Source: Humisphaera borealis (GTDB lineage: Bacteria; Planctomycetota; Phycisphaerae; Tepidisphaerales; Tepidisphaeraceae). Taken from it: 64,000 nt of DNA. Positions 54,388 to 63,563 of this stretch are shown here, one piece after another (the stretch's first letter is position 1; each line of letters starts with the position of its first letter). Position numbers and translations under genes: made by a program. The stretch is from positions 5,642,001 to 5,706,000 of the forward strand of contig NZ_CP063458.1 in NCBI RefSeq assembly GCF_015169395.1. The letters are read 5' to 3'. The notes under the pieces are model-generated. The model did no database searches. It was given only the letters and a program-made list of their open reading frames with translations, and had not been told where the DNA came from.

Positions 54388-54726
54388 TTACAGAGCGATT
54401 TCGCCCTCTTCGCCCGTGCGGATACGGAATGCCTGGGCGATGGGGTACACGAAGATCTTGCCGTCGCCGACAGCGCCGCTGCGGGCGGCGGTCTGGATGG
54501 CCTCGACCGCCGGCGCCACATCAGCAGCTTTCACGGCGATCTTGAGCAGGATTTTTGGAACGAAGCCGACGTCCATCTTGCCGCCCCGATAGCGTTCGGT
54601 ATGACCCAACTGCCGACCGAAGCCTTTACATTCGACAGCCGTCATCCCAAGAATGCCCAACTGTGCAAGAGCCGTCTTAACCGCATCAAGCTTGTTGGGC
54701 TTGATCACCGCTTCAATCATCTGCAT
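54388..54726 (-). CDS. glnB: P-II nitrogen regulatory protein
   Basis: 112 residues, standard length. It senses 2-oxoglutarate and ATP/ADP and regulates glutamine synthetase and ammonium transporters. MQMIEAVIKPNKLDAVKTAL aligns without gaps to GlnB. The T-loop reads GFGRQLGHTERYRGGKMDVG: Tyr46 is kept but position 51, the uridylylated Tyr of proteobacterial GlnB, is Met. The C-terminal signature GDGKIFVYPIAQAFRIRTGE is intact. The start at ATG 54726 was chosen for the MQMIEAV alignment. It lies 2.5 kb from glnA and 5 kb from the amt genes. Confidence 0.95.
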   Translation of the reverse strand: MQMIEAVIKPNKLDAVKTALAQLGILGMTAVECKGFGRQLGHTERYRGGKMDVGFVPKILLKIAVKAADVAPAVEAIQTAARSGAVGDGKIFVYPIAQAFRIRTGEEGEIAL

Positions 54727-55031
54727 GGCCATCCTCGGAAAAACTCGTCCTTGCATCCCCGTGCGACTGCGCACGGCACTTATCCTGGTAAGCGAGTATA
54801 GGACAATAACTCTCTGCTTTATACTTCACAAACCACATGCCAACGGGCACGTACATGCCTGCCGGATCGGATTCGAACGCGAAATGACCGACATTTTCCA
54901 GGGGTCCGAACTAGGCGGCAAACGGCATGTGCCGAAAAATTGTGCAATAACAGACGGCGCTGCGTTCGCTGCGCCGCAACAGTGCAGCGTCATGCGCCTC
55001 GTACACCCACCCAAGGGCTCACTGTTTCCCG

Positions 55032-55781
55032 CTAAGTCGGCACCGCGGTTTGGTCCATCTGGTATTGCATCGCGTATCGAATCAGTTCGTTACCGCTCCC
55101 CAGACCCAACTTCGCCTTGATGTTCTCACGATGCGCTTCGACGGTTTTGACGCTTAGACCCAGCTTTTCGGCGATCGCGCGGGGGCCAATGCCCTGGCCG
55201 ATCAAGGTAAACACCTGAAACTCGCGGTCGCTAAGTCGCTCGATCGGCGACGACGATCCGAGCGAGGCATTGCCCGCCAACTTGCCCAGCAATTTGCTGC
55301 TCATCCGATCGCTGAGGTAGATGTGCCCGGCAAGGACCTGCCGGATTGCGGTGATGATCGTCCCCGTCGCTTCCTGCTTCATGACGTAGCCGCGAGCCCC
55401 AGCCCTTAATGCCCGCTCCGCCTGGACGGTTTCATCGTGCATCGAAAGCATCAGGACCGGCAGATTCCCGTGCTTCAGCTTGATCTCCTTGAGGAGGTCA
55501 AGGCCGCTAAGGCCCGACATCGACAGATCGGCGACGACCAGATCGGGGGACACCTCGGCCGTCAGCCTGAGTGCGCCGGGTACGTCTTCAGCCTGCCCCA
55601 CGACGTCCAGGTCGGGCTCTCCGGACAGCATCAGCGCCAGGCCCTGCCGGACGATCGGATGGTCGTCCACCAGCAGGAGCCGGGCCTTTCGGCCGACAGC
55701 AGGGGAGGCCGTGGTGGACGCGCCCAGCAGTTCGGTTGACGTGTCGGGCGTGTCAGTTTTGTTCGTATTGGATACCGTCAT
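55032..55781 (-). CDS. NarL/FixJ-family response regulator
   Basis: 249 residues. A Ser/Thr-rich 30-residue head precedes the receiver domain with Asp39/Asp40 (LLLVDDHPIV), phospho-acceptor Asp85 (LVVADLSMSGLSG) and the conserved Lys in GYVMKQEA. The C-terminal LuxR helix-turn-helix is LSDREFQVFTLIGQGIGPRA followed by EKLGLSVKTVEAHRENIKAK. Start overlaps the kinase stop by four bases, so they are cotranslated. Targets unknown; the neighbouring nitrogen genes are candidates only by position. Confidence 0.94.
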   Translation of the reverse strand: MTVSNTNKTDTPDTSTELLGASTTASPAVGRKARLLLVDDHPIVRQGLALMLSGEPDLDVVGQAEDVPGALRLTAEVSPDLVVADLSMSGLSGLDLLKEIKLKHGNLPVLMLSMHDETVQAERALRAGARGYVMKQEATGTIITAIRQVLAGHIYLSDRMSSKLLGKLAGNASLGSSSPIERLSDREFQVFTLIGQGIGPRAIAEKLGLSVKTVEAHRENIKAKLGLGSGNELIRYAMQYQMDQTAVPT

Positions 55782-56929
55782 GCGGTGTTTTCCTCTAGCG
55801 CGGATGGTCGCTGCATGCGAAGGGGGCCACCACTCGAAGCAAACCGGCCCTGGCCGCTTGTGGTCGGCCCAACCAGGCTGCCAACTCCGCGAACTGCTGT
55901 TTCACTGCCGGCCAGCCGGCATCTTACGATCGTACCTTTATCCGGGGAGGATTCTATCTCCAGCTTGCCGCCGATCACACCGGCCCGGTAGCGCATCACG
56001 AGCAAGCCCATCCCACTGATCGCGGTCCCGGCACTATCGCGTCGAACATGCTGTTTCCCGGGCAAGTACTCGAAGCCAACGCCATCGTCCTGAATCGAAA
56101 GCACCAGATCCTGGTCCACTTCCAGGTCGATGGTCACATGACGCGCTTTGCCATGCTTAACGCCGTTGCTGACGGCCTCCTGGGCGACGCGGTAGAGGTT
56201 GAGGGCGACGGCGTCGTCGGCGACTTCGACCTGCTCAACACCCTCGTAAGCACACTCGACGTTAAACATGCGCGAGGTTTTGCGGGCAAGTTCCCGCAGC
56301 GACTCGGGCAGGCATGTACGGTCGAGGTCCATGGGTGCCAGACCCCTGGCCAGGTCTCGCGTCCATCGGATCGATTCGTTCACCAGGTCGTTGATCGTCG
56401 CGGCCTCGGCCGCTTCAGGACGGCGGTCCAAGTGCAACTTCTGCTGCAATGCTTTACTCAGGAACGCGACCCCGGTCAGGTGCTGCCCCAGCCCGTCGTG
56501 CAGATCCTGGCCGATCCGACGTTGTTCGGCTTCGGAAATCTCCTCGACCGTTCGCTCGAGCTCCCTCGCTTCGGCGGCGCTCTTCTCAGCACGCATTCGC
56601 GCAGAGTGCAACTGTCCGCACAACGCGCTGGTGATCGTCCCTTCGAAAAGAAAGATCGCCAGACGCAGTAGCCGCCAGGTGTCGGCTTCAAGTAAGCCCG
56701 GCGGATTCATCTGCTCCATGAAGAACGCGCTCACGACGATCGCCGACATGAATGTTGCGAAAATCGCAGGCCTGAAGCCGCCGTACCAACCCGACGCCAT
56801 CACGGCTGCGAAAAACAGCAGGAAAGGCGCTTCGGTCTCAATGATCGGCCGCATCATCAGCCGAAGCATTCCGGCGATGGCGACGGCAATGAGTGCGACC
56901 GCATAACGCCGACCACCATGTCCGGCCAT
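55778..56929 (-). CDS. Histidine kinase, NarX/UhpB-type
   Basis: 383 residues. N-terminal membrane region of about four helices with APFLLFFAAVMASGWYGGFR, which is the KdpD-like DUF4118 sensor pattern. It is followed by a coiled linker and the HisKA_3 box AEQRRIGQDLHDGLGQHLTG with phospho-acceptor His144. ATP-binding motifs: VAQEAVSNGVKHGKARHVTI (N box) and LSIQDDGVGF (G1). It would sense at or within the membrane and phosphorylate the overlapping NarL-type regulator. The last 40 residues are low-complexity. Confidence 0.93.
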   Translation of the reverse strand: MAGHGGRRYAVALIAVAIAGMLRLMMRPIIETEAPFLLFFAAVMASGWYGGFRPAIFATFMSAIVVSAFFMEQMNPPGLLEADTWRLLRLAIFLFEGTITSALCGQLHSARMRAEKSAAEARELERTVEEISEAEQRRIGQDLHDGLGQHLTGVAFLSKALQQKLHLDRRPEAAEAATINDLVNESIRWTRDLARGLAPMDLDRTCLPESLRELARKTSRMFNVECAYEGVEQVEVADDAVALNLYRVAQEAVSNGVKHGKARHVTIDLEVDQDLVLSIQDDGVGFEYLPGKQHVRRDSAGTAISGMGLLVMRYRAGVIGGKLEIESSPDKGTIVRCRLAGSETAVRGVGSLVGPTTSGQGRFASSGGPLRMQRPSALEENTA

Positions 56930-57160
56930 TGCGAAGCTCCAACAGGTATCGTTCCAAGGTGGGCCAAGGACGACTGGGTCCTTGCTTTAGCGTACCTTTA
57001 AGCGTGGCGAATGGATATGTCCTGTCAATATTTTGAGTCGCGCGTGGGCGTGGTGCGCGAAAGCGTTGATCCCTCAGCCGTTGCCGGCAGGTCAGTTCCC
57101 CTGTCTTCACGGTCAACTTCGAACGGTCGCTCGGGGCAAGCCGTCCGCCACTGGCACAAC

Positions 57161-57200
57161 GGTTAAGGCTGCGCCTCGATGGTTAAGGCTGCGCCTCGAT
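57161..57200. repeat. Exact 20-base tandem duplication at a gene's 3' end
   Basis: GGTTAAGGCTGCGCCTCGAT occurs twice back to back (57161-57180 and 57181-57200). The inner copy spans the last codons and TAA stop of the 77-residue gene; the outer copy repeats them, giving a second in-frame stop. Confidence 0.9.
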
Positions 57201-57416
57201 CGCGATATCCGCCTTGTGATTGGTGACGTAAATTTTGAAATCGCGAAACAGCAGCGTTTTGAAAACGCTGTCCCAGGGGAATGCGCCGTTGTGGAACACT
57301 CGAATTCGGTATCCGCCCATCAGAGGCTGAAGACCTCCGGTGTCCCCGATCAGGTCGGCCAGCAGTTTGCCCAGGTCGACAGTAGGGTCGATGATCAGAG
57401 GATTGTTACTTGGCAT
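57183..57416 (-). CDS. Small hypothetical protein, 77 residues
   Basis: Begins MPSNNPLIIDPTVDLGKLLA and continues with GGYRIRVFHNGAFPWDSVFK and FRDFKIYVTNHKADIAIEA, a helix followed by beta strands. No membrane segment or known motif. Its last six codons, stop included, are tandemly duplicated downstream. Downstream of the ion transporter on the same strand, separated by about 87 bases. Coding is plausible from its composition, not proven. Confidence 0.5.
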   Translation of the reverse strand: MPSNNPLIIDPTVDLGKLLADLIGDTGGLQPLMGGYRIRVFHNGAFPWDSVFKTLLFRDFKIYVTNHKADIAIEAQP

Positions 57417-57503
57417 AGGTCACGTGGCGGAATGAACGGTCTGCGGGCGAACACACGAACACGATTTCCAGACTCCGTCGTTCGCCTTTCAGCGAACTTG
57501 TCC

Positions 57504-59117
57504 TTAATGGCTGACACTCGGCCCGGACGTGGGCGGTGGAAGCAACGGTGTCGTGAACCAGTGCGTCTGCACGCCCAGAAGTACTGTCGCGATGGCCATC
57601 GAAACAATACTCACAATGAACCCGATCTTAAACCATTCCCCGAACCGGATGGTGCCGTGCCCGCGCTTCTCCAGCACGCCCACGGCAATAATGTTCGCGG
57701 TGCTCCCGATCACCGTCATATTGCCCATGAATGTACCACCAAACAGCATCATCCAGTAGATCGCTTCTGGATACCCGGTGGCACCGGGGTTGCCACTGGC
57801 CCAGCTCAGCCGTACGTCATGTACCACCGGCATGAAGGTCGCCACCGCCAGCACGTTGTCCAGGAACGCGCTCAACCAACCAGTCGCCCATCCGACAATA
57901 TTGATCAGCAGGAGCTGGTTGCCACCAGTGCTCTCGATGAGCCTGTCGGCGATCACCTTCGTTACGCCCGTGTGCTGCAGGGTTCCGACCGACGCGAACA
58001 GCATCATGAAGAACGACAGGGTCCACCAGTCCACCCGGCGTTCGACAAGCTCACGGGCTTTCTCACGGCGGAGGAACAGCACAACCGAGCCCATCGCCAG
58101 CGACACACCGATCAACATGCTGCCTTCCTTGATGTGGAGCAGCTTCTCGGTCAGGCCGTGGGTCACGAGCCCCAGGATCGTCAATCCGAACACCAGCCAG
58201 GAGATCTGGAGCTGTCGCAATGCCTCCGGGTCGTGGTCGAACGAGGGTTCGACGTCCTCGGCAAATGCCTCGTCGTCAATGAACTCCTCAGGATCGACCG
58301 GACCTGACGCACTTCCGCCACCCGACATCGCCAGCGCACCGCCACCGGAGACGAGCGCCGCCGACGCCGCAAGGCGCGCGGCCTTTTTTGCCTGTAACGC
58401 CTCGTGCTCGGCTTGCACGGCGTCGGCGAACGCTTTGAACGCGTCGGCATACCACCAGCGGCAGATCAGATAGGTCGCGACATTCACCACCAAAGCAATC
58501 GGGGCGCTCCATCGGAGAAACTCAACAAACGAAAATCCGGCGTTCAGCGCGATCATCACACCGATCGGATTACCGATGCTGCTGGCCGCCGAACCAATAT
58601 TCGTCGCGAACACGAGCATGATGATGAAAGGAGCCGGCTTAAGCTTGTACTTGGTGGTCAGGTGGAGCATCGTGCCGGTCATGAACAGGATGCTGGTGAC
58701 TTCGTCCACCAGTGCGGCCGAAACGGTCGCCATGATCATCAGCACCAGCAGCAACGACTTTGGGCGCGGCCCCACCCGCGCGACGATCCAGGCCACGATG
58801 TGTTCGAAGAACTGGTTCTCCTCGAGATACCCGATGACCAGGAACATCCCGATGAGAAAGATGATCACCTTGAGATTTGCCGCTTCGGTGAACCCCTGCA
58901 CGGTCACCAGATCCAGCCCAAGCAGCAGTGCGATGCCCGCGAATGCGAATGCGAGACGGAACTCCCCAAAGAGCAGCGTTCCATAAATGAAGCAGGAGAA
59001 GATCGCGACGCTCTGGATCTGCTGTGCGTTGAACTCCAGAAACCCTGTCTTGCTGCAGAGAAGCAAAACCAGGACGGTTCCAGCCAGCAACGCCCCGAAC
59101 TGAATGACCTTCTTCAT
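57504..59117 (-). CDS. NhaD/ArsB-like (ion transporter superfamily) permease
   Basis: 537 residues from ATG 59117 (MKKVIQFGALLAGTVLVLLL), which has GGAG upstream; an ATG nine codons earlier lacks a site. About eleven transmembrane helices. Family landmarks: FIYGTLLFGEFRLAFAFAGI, SAALVDEVTSILFMTGTM, FATNIGSAASSIGNPIGVMI in the first half and GWLSAFLDNVLAVATFMPVV plus FMGNMTVIGSTANIIAVGVL in the second, the paired hairpins of the IT superfamily. A 100-residue cytoplasmic loop rich in Ala, Gly, Ser and acids (SGGGALAMSGGGSASG; EEFIDDEAFAEDVEPSFD) separates the halves. Substrate (sodium/proton, citrate or arsenite) not decidable. Confidence 0.82.
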   Translation of the reverse strand: MKKVIQFGALLAGTVLVLLLCSKTGFLEFNAQQIQSVAIFSCFIYGTLLFGEFRLAFAFAGIALLLGLDLVTVQGFTEAANLKVIIFLIGMFLVIGYLEENQFFEHIVAWIVARVGPRPKSLLLVLMIMATVSAALVDEVTSILFMTGTMLHLTTKYKLKPAPFIIMLVFATNIGSAASSIGNPIGVMIALNAGFSFVEFLRWSAPIALVVNVATYLICRWWYADAFKAFADAVQAEHEALQAKKAARLAASAALVSGGGALAMSGGGSASGPVDPEEFIDDEAFAEDVEPSFDHDPEALRQLQISWLVFGLTILGLVTHGLTEKLLHIKEGSMLIGVSLAMGSVVLFLRREKARELVERRVDWWTLSFFMMLFASVGTLQHTGVTKVIADRLIESTGGNQLLLINIVGWATGWLSAFLDNVLAVATFMPVVHDVRLSWASGNPGATGYPEAIYWMMLFGGTFMGNMTVIGSTANIIAVGVLEKRGHGTIRFGEWFKIGFIVSIVSMAIATVLLGVQTHWFTTPLLPPPTSGPSVSH

Positions 59118-59350
59118 CAACCTACTCCACGCGGATTCCTGCAAGATTTCGATCGGGAGGCCGAACCACCATCATTTAGCGGACTGGCAACCCTCCGCTC
59201 ACGCATTCGATGGGAAAGCTCTATTTCAGAAGCTGCAAGCCAGACCAAGGCACCCAGATTTTGGGCATTGATGCGCGCACAATCCTCATCTGCCGGTTCC
59301 TAGCACATCGCGTGCCGCGAAGCCGCGCGGCCGTGACCGGCAGAAGAAAA

Positions 59351-59382
59351 GGGCGCTCCGAACCTTTCGATTCGGAGCGCCC
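59351..59382 (-). terminator. Terminator of the first amt gene
   Basis: A perfect 12-base stem (GGGCGCTCCGAA and complement) with an 8-base loop, 30 bases past the stop at 59412. On the minus strand CTTTTCTTCTG follows directly. Confidence 0.9.
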
Positions 59383-59411
59383 GATGCTGAGCTCGAAAAC
59401 CGCACGAGGCG

Positions 59412-61199
59412 TCAGACGATCAGAACGCCCTTGCGAACGTCCGCGACCTGCTGAGGCGTGATGCTCTCGGGCAGAACCGGGGTGAGGAACTCGGGGTAGG
59501 CCACCGCACCCATCTCGGGAATGTCCATGCCGGCAATTTCGACTTCGGCAGAGACGCGGTTTCCAACAAGCTTACCGACGAGCCAGAAGGCGATGCCGCC
59601 GACGATGAAGTTCCAGGCGACGCAGACAACGACTTCGATGATCTGCGCGATGATCTGCTTGGAGTCACCATAGAGCAGGCCCGTCACGCCCTGACCGGCG
59701 ACGCCCATGTATTCCTTCCAGCCGACGTTGTTCCAGCCGTTGCCATAGGTGCCGTCGGCGAAGATACCGACGCAGAGGACGCCGAACGCGCCGCAGACAC
59801 CGTGGACGCTGCTGGCACCGACCGGGTCGTCGATGCGAATCTTGTCGAAGAAGTTGACCGACCAGATGACCAACACACCGGCAATGGCACCGATGACAAA
59901 CGCGGCCCAGGGGGCGACGAAGGCACACGGGGCGGTGATTGCCACCAGGCCCGCGAGCATGCTGTTGCACATCATCGCCGGGTCAGGCTTACCCGTCGTG
60001 ACCCACATGTAGATGATGCCGGTCACGGTCGCGGCCATACCCGCGATCATGGTGTTGACGGCGACCATGCCGATACGGCCGTCGGAGGCAGCCAGCGTGC
60101 TGCCGGCGTTGAAGCCGAACCAGCCGAACGCCAGGATGAACGTGCCGAGCTGCACCATCGGAATGTGGTGCGGCTTGACCGGGTTGACCTTGCCGTCGGC
60201 CGTGTATCGACCGATGCGGGGCCCGATGAGCAGCGAGGTGATGATGGCCAAAGCGCCACCCTGAAGATGCACGACGCCCGAGCCAGCGAAGTCGACCACG
60301 CCGTGGCCGAGTCCTGCGCGATACCCGAGCTGAGCCAGCCAGCCGCCACCCCAAACCCAGCAGGCAAAGACCGGGTAGATGAACGCGCCGATGATGATGC
60401 TGTAGATGCAGAATGCCTTGTAACTCCAGCGTTCGGCACAGGCACCGGTCACGATCGTGGCCGTGGTGTCCATGAATGCCATCATGTACAGGAACATGAC
60501 GACCACGGCACCGTCATAAGCAGCGCCGGTGAGGCAGAAGCCCTTCATGCCGAAGAGGCCCCAGCCGCTGTCGCCGGCGACAGACGAGCCGACGGTGAAC
60601 ATGGAGTTCATCGTGGGAAGGCCGCCGAGCATGCCCGGGCCGCCGATCGCCGTGCCGTTCCAACCGCCGCACATGATCGCAAAGCCGCAGACGAAGAAGC
60701 CGAACATGCCCAGCGCGTACACCGCGAAGTTCATGCTCATCGTGTGGGCCGCGTTCTTGGCGCGGATCAGGCCCGTTTCGACCAGTGCGAAGCCGGCCTG
60801 CATGAAAATCACCAGGAAGCCGGAGATCAGCACCCAGACGAAGTTCATCGAGTAGTAGAGCTTGGCCGTGTGCTGGCCGAGTTCTTCAACGGTCGGCTTG
60901 TCGCCGGCCCAGGGCTTGAACGTGCCGCCGGAGTCGGCGTCAAGGTTCTTGTCGGCGCTGCCGGTGACCCAGCCGGTGAGATAGCTGTTGGGGTTGAGCA
61001 GAGGGTTGGTCGGACCGCCGTTAAAGCCGATGGGGTCTGGTGCAGCAACCACCGGGGCTGCTGCCGCGGCAGCGGCTGGCTCGGTCGACGGCTTGGTCGC
61101 GGGCTCGTCGGCGCCAAAAGCGCTCACCGATCCGGCCAGGACGGCGGCCAACAAGGTACAGGCACGAAGCCAGGGACTGAATCGCCCGATATCTCTCAT
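59412..61199 (-). CDS. amt: Ammonium transporter, extended N-terminus
   Basis: 595 residues from ATG 61199, which follows AGGTGAG. Signal peptide RACTLLAAVLAGSVSAFGAD, then a 90-residue Ala/Pro-rich and Gly/Asn-rich segment before the eleven-helix Amt domain begins near residue 115. Amt landmarks: LVIFMQAGFALVETGLIRAK, the first pore His in SGVVHLQGGALA, FNAGSTLAAS, and the second in SSVHGVCGAFGVLCVG. It conducts ammonium across the inner membrane and is a usual target of P-II. The C-terminal tail (EMGAVAYPEFLTPVLPESIT) is short. Signal peptide plus linker suggests the N-terminal part lies outside the membrane. Confidence 0.93.
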   Translation of the reverse strand: MRDIGRFSPWLRACTLLAAVLAGSVSAFGADEPATKPSTEPAAAAAAAPVVAAPDPIGFNGGPTNPLLNPNSYLTGWVTGSADKNLDADSGGTFKPWAGDKPTVEELGQHTAKLYYSMNFVWVLISGFLVIFMQAGFALVETGLIRAKNAAHTMSMNFAVYALGMFGFFVCGFAIMCGGWNGTAIGGPGMLGGLPTMNSMFTVGSSVAGDSGWGLFGMKGFCLTGAAYDGAVVVMFLYMMAFMDTTATIVTGACAERWSYKAFCIYSIIIGAFIYPVFACWVWGGGWLAQLGYRAGLGHGVVDFAGSGVVHLQGGALAIITSLLIGPRIGRYTADGKVNPVKPHHIPMVQLGTFILAFGWFGFNAGSTLAASDGRIGMVAVNTMIAGMAATVTGIIYMWVTTGKPDPAMMCNSMLAGLVAITAPCAFVAPWAAFVIGAIAGVLVIWSVNFFDKIRIDDPVGASSVHGVCGAFGVLCVGIFADGTYGNGWNNVGWKEYMGVAGQGVTGLLYGDSKQIIAQIIEVVVCVAWNFIVGGIAFWLVGKLVGNRVSAEVEIAGMDIPEMGAVAYPEFLTPVLPESITPQQVADVRKGVLIV

Positions 61200-61362
61200 A
61201 CGCTCACCTGAATCTAGATAGACAAGAACCATCGCGCGGCTGAACCATCAACCGCGCCTGCGTTTGGCTAGTTTGTGAAGGACGAACGGGTCGTTTAGAA
61301 CACAGGCCCGGAATCACCCGAGAGTCGGCTGTGCCCGGTGCCTTGCGGCACAATCATCTCAG

Positions 61363-61581
61363 TTAGAACCTTGGCTCGAGCGGAAGGCCCGACCGACGAC
61401 GCTGAACATAGGCACGAAGCCGCACTGCCCAGACGGCACCAATCACGGCACTAAGCTGCATGACCAGGAAAAAGACCGAAGCGACAAAAATGGACTGACC
61501 GAAGAACAGGTAGATGCTCGCCGTCACGACGCCGATCATGATCTGCATTCCGGCGAACGTGTTACGGTAGTGTTCCCACAT
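61363..61581 (-). CDS. Small two-helix membrane protein between amt genes
   Basis: 72 residues from ATG 61581, with GAGG upstream. Starts MWEHYRNTFAGMQIMIGVVT, with two hydrophobic helices (GMQIMIGVVTASIYLFFG; FVASVFFLVMQLSAVIGAVW) and a basic tail (RLRAYVQRRRSGLPLEPRF). Transcribed in the same direction as both amt genes and located between them, it might be an accessory or regulatory subunit; no family recognised. Confidence 0.7.
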   Translation of the reverse strand: MWEHYRNTFAGMQIMIGVVTASIYLFFGQSIFVASVFFLVMQLSAVIGAVWAVRLRAYVQRRRSGLPLEPRF

Positions 61582-61940
61582 CGCGACCTCTGTAGTTAAG
61601 ACTTCGCAGTCAGCATGCCAGGGCACCAACAACCAACACTGCCCTGCATCAACATTCCACTACGATTTGGCCGATGAGTGTCGGCCCGTCGCCAAGTCGT
61701 GGTGCTCCAGTAGCCTTGAGGCGGTAGAGTCCGACGCCACACAGCCACGGGAAACGCTTAACAAATACGATGCCGCGATTGAGCGGTGGAAAAATGGAAG
61801 TGAGTCGATTCTTGTCTCAGCAAAATCAATGCACGAGTTATAGGACCCGTGCACATTTATAGCGCAGGCGTCACTACCGAATCGGGTGATCGCCACCGAA
61901 TGAGGCAGGTGAACAGCAATCCCGCAGTTGAAAAACGAAA
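61582..61940. other. Intergenic region between small membrane gene and amt2
   Basis: About 360 bases, no supported gene. A 78-residue open frame on the minus strand (61660-61896) has no ribosome site or recognisable feature. Promoter of the small membrane-protein gene is expected here but not placed. Confidence 0.4.
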
Positions 61941-61971
61941 AGGGCCGCGTGAAGAAGTTTCACGCGGCCCT
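61941..61971 (-). terminator. Terminator of the second amt gene
   Basis: A 13-base stem (AGGGCCGCGTGAA and complement) with a short loop, about 33 bases past the stop at 62004. On the minus strand CTTTTCGTTTTT follows: a good intrinsic terminator. Confidence 0.92.
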
Positions 61972-62003
61972 ATATGCCCTCAGCAGATCTCTTAGGGGAA
62001 TTC

Positions 62004-63526
62004 TCAGGCCGTCGCCAGCGTTCCCTTGGCCGTTCCCGGAGCCAGCGTGTGGTCCTTTTCGCCGGCAGTGTCCAGGGCGAATCCCGGGTAACCTTCCATG
62101 CCGTGCTCACCCACGTCGAGGCCTTCGATTTCCTCGGTCGCACTGACGCGAACGCCGATCGTCACCTTCAGAATCACCCATGTGATCAGCGACGCGACCA
62201 GCACCGTCGCACCGACGGCGCCGATACCGATGAGCTGCGCGATCAGCTGCGTCGCGCCGCCACCGAAGAACAGGCCCGGCTTCACGTAGACGTCCGTGAC
62301 CTGAAGCGGAATGATCTCGGGGTTGGCGAACAGTCCGACGCAAATCGTCCCGAAGACGCCGCACACCAGGTGAACGCTGAGCGCACCCACCGGATCGTCG
62401 AGCTTGAGCTTGTCAAAGAACAGCACGCTGAAGACGACCAGTCCGCCGGCGATGGTGCCGATGATGGCCGCACTGGCGACGCTGACCACGGCACAGGAGG
62501 CGGTAATCCCGACAAGACCGGCGAGACCGCCGTTGAGGATCATGCCGAAGTCGGGCTTGCCCAGGACCACCCACGCGACGATCGTCGCGGTGACGGCGCC
62601 GAACGCGGCAGCGGTGTTGGTGGTGACGGCAATGTGACCAATCATCAGATTCGCGGTCATGGTCGAACCGGGATTGAACCCGAACCAACCGAGCCACAGG
62701 ATCAGGCAGCCGAGTGCCGCCAGGCCCATGTTGTGACCAGGAATCGTGTTGGCCTTGCCCTCGGCAGTGTACTTGCCGATACGCGGTCCGATGATGATGA
62801 CACCCGCCAGTGCGGCCCAGCCACCGACGCTGTGTACCACAGTGGAACCCGCGAAATCGTGGAACGGCGCGGAGCTGAGATTGGCCAGCCAGCCATTGCC
62901 CCAGATCCAATGACCGGTGATCGGATAGATCAACGCGACCAGGACGAAGCTGAAGATCATGAACGCGTTGAACTTCGTCCGTTCAGCAACGGCACCCGAC
63001 ACGATGGTCGCGGCGGTACCTGCGAATACGAGCTGGAAGAAGAACTTCACGCCTTCAGGAACATTGGTCCAGGACAATGCCGGATAGTTCGCGCCATCGC
63101 CGGTCAGACCGGGGAACATCGGGGCCCAGCCGAGGAACCCGGCGAATGCCGCGCCGCCGCCGTCCGGCGTCTTGCCGCCGATGACGCTCGCGCCGAACAT
63201 CATGCCGAAGCCGGCCACCCAGAACGCGATCGAGCTGACCGCGAACACGATGAAGTTCTTGGCCAGGATGTGGACCGAGTTCTTCCTGCGGCACAGGCCC
63301 GCTTCGAGCGTCGCGAAGCCGGCGTTCATCCAGAACACGAGCATGCCGCAGATCAGCGTCCAGACCGTGTTGGCGACCTGCTGCAGGTCCGCCGACTTCT
63401 TGATCGCGTCATCGATCGTTGGGGGGCCGCGGGGGGAGTCTGCCCGTACGCAGAATCCGGCGTCAGCGCCATACATGCCACCAGAATCACGCCGGCCCAG
63501 GCAGCCAGCCGTGCAAACTTCCTCAT
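62004..63526 (-). pseudogene. amt: Second ammonium transporter with apparent frameshift after signal peptide
   Basis: From ATG 63526 (GGAG at 7 bases) the frame encodes a signal peptide MRKFARLAAWAGVILVACMA, then LTPDSAYGQTPPAAP, and then leaves the Amt frame. The Amt frame resumes at PTIDDAIKKSADLQQVANTV. One extra C in the run near 63421-63436 (two runs of six on the minus strand) would join them into QTPPAAPPTIDD. The Amt domain itself is whole, about 475 residues: FWMNAGFATLEAGLCRRKNS, DFAGSTVVHSVGGWAALAG (pore His) and LSVHLVCGVFGTICVG (second His). Either a sequencing error, a slipped-strand on/off switch or -1 ribosomal frameshifting. Listed as pseudogene only because of that break; it may be functional. 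Confidence 0.8.
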
Positions 63527-63563
63527 AGTCAGTCTCCGAAAACGTGGTGTTACTGCTGATCAC

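Noticed and set aside
54840-54890. GTTCGAATCC-like word resembling a tRNA T-arm (also near 2243)
   Set aside because: No acceptor, D-arm or anticodon stem can be folded around either copy.
61660-61896. 78-codon minus-strand frame between the small membrane gene and amt2
   Set aside because: No ribosome site, mixed composition, no recognisable feature.
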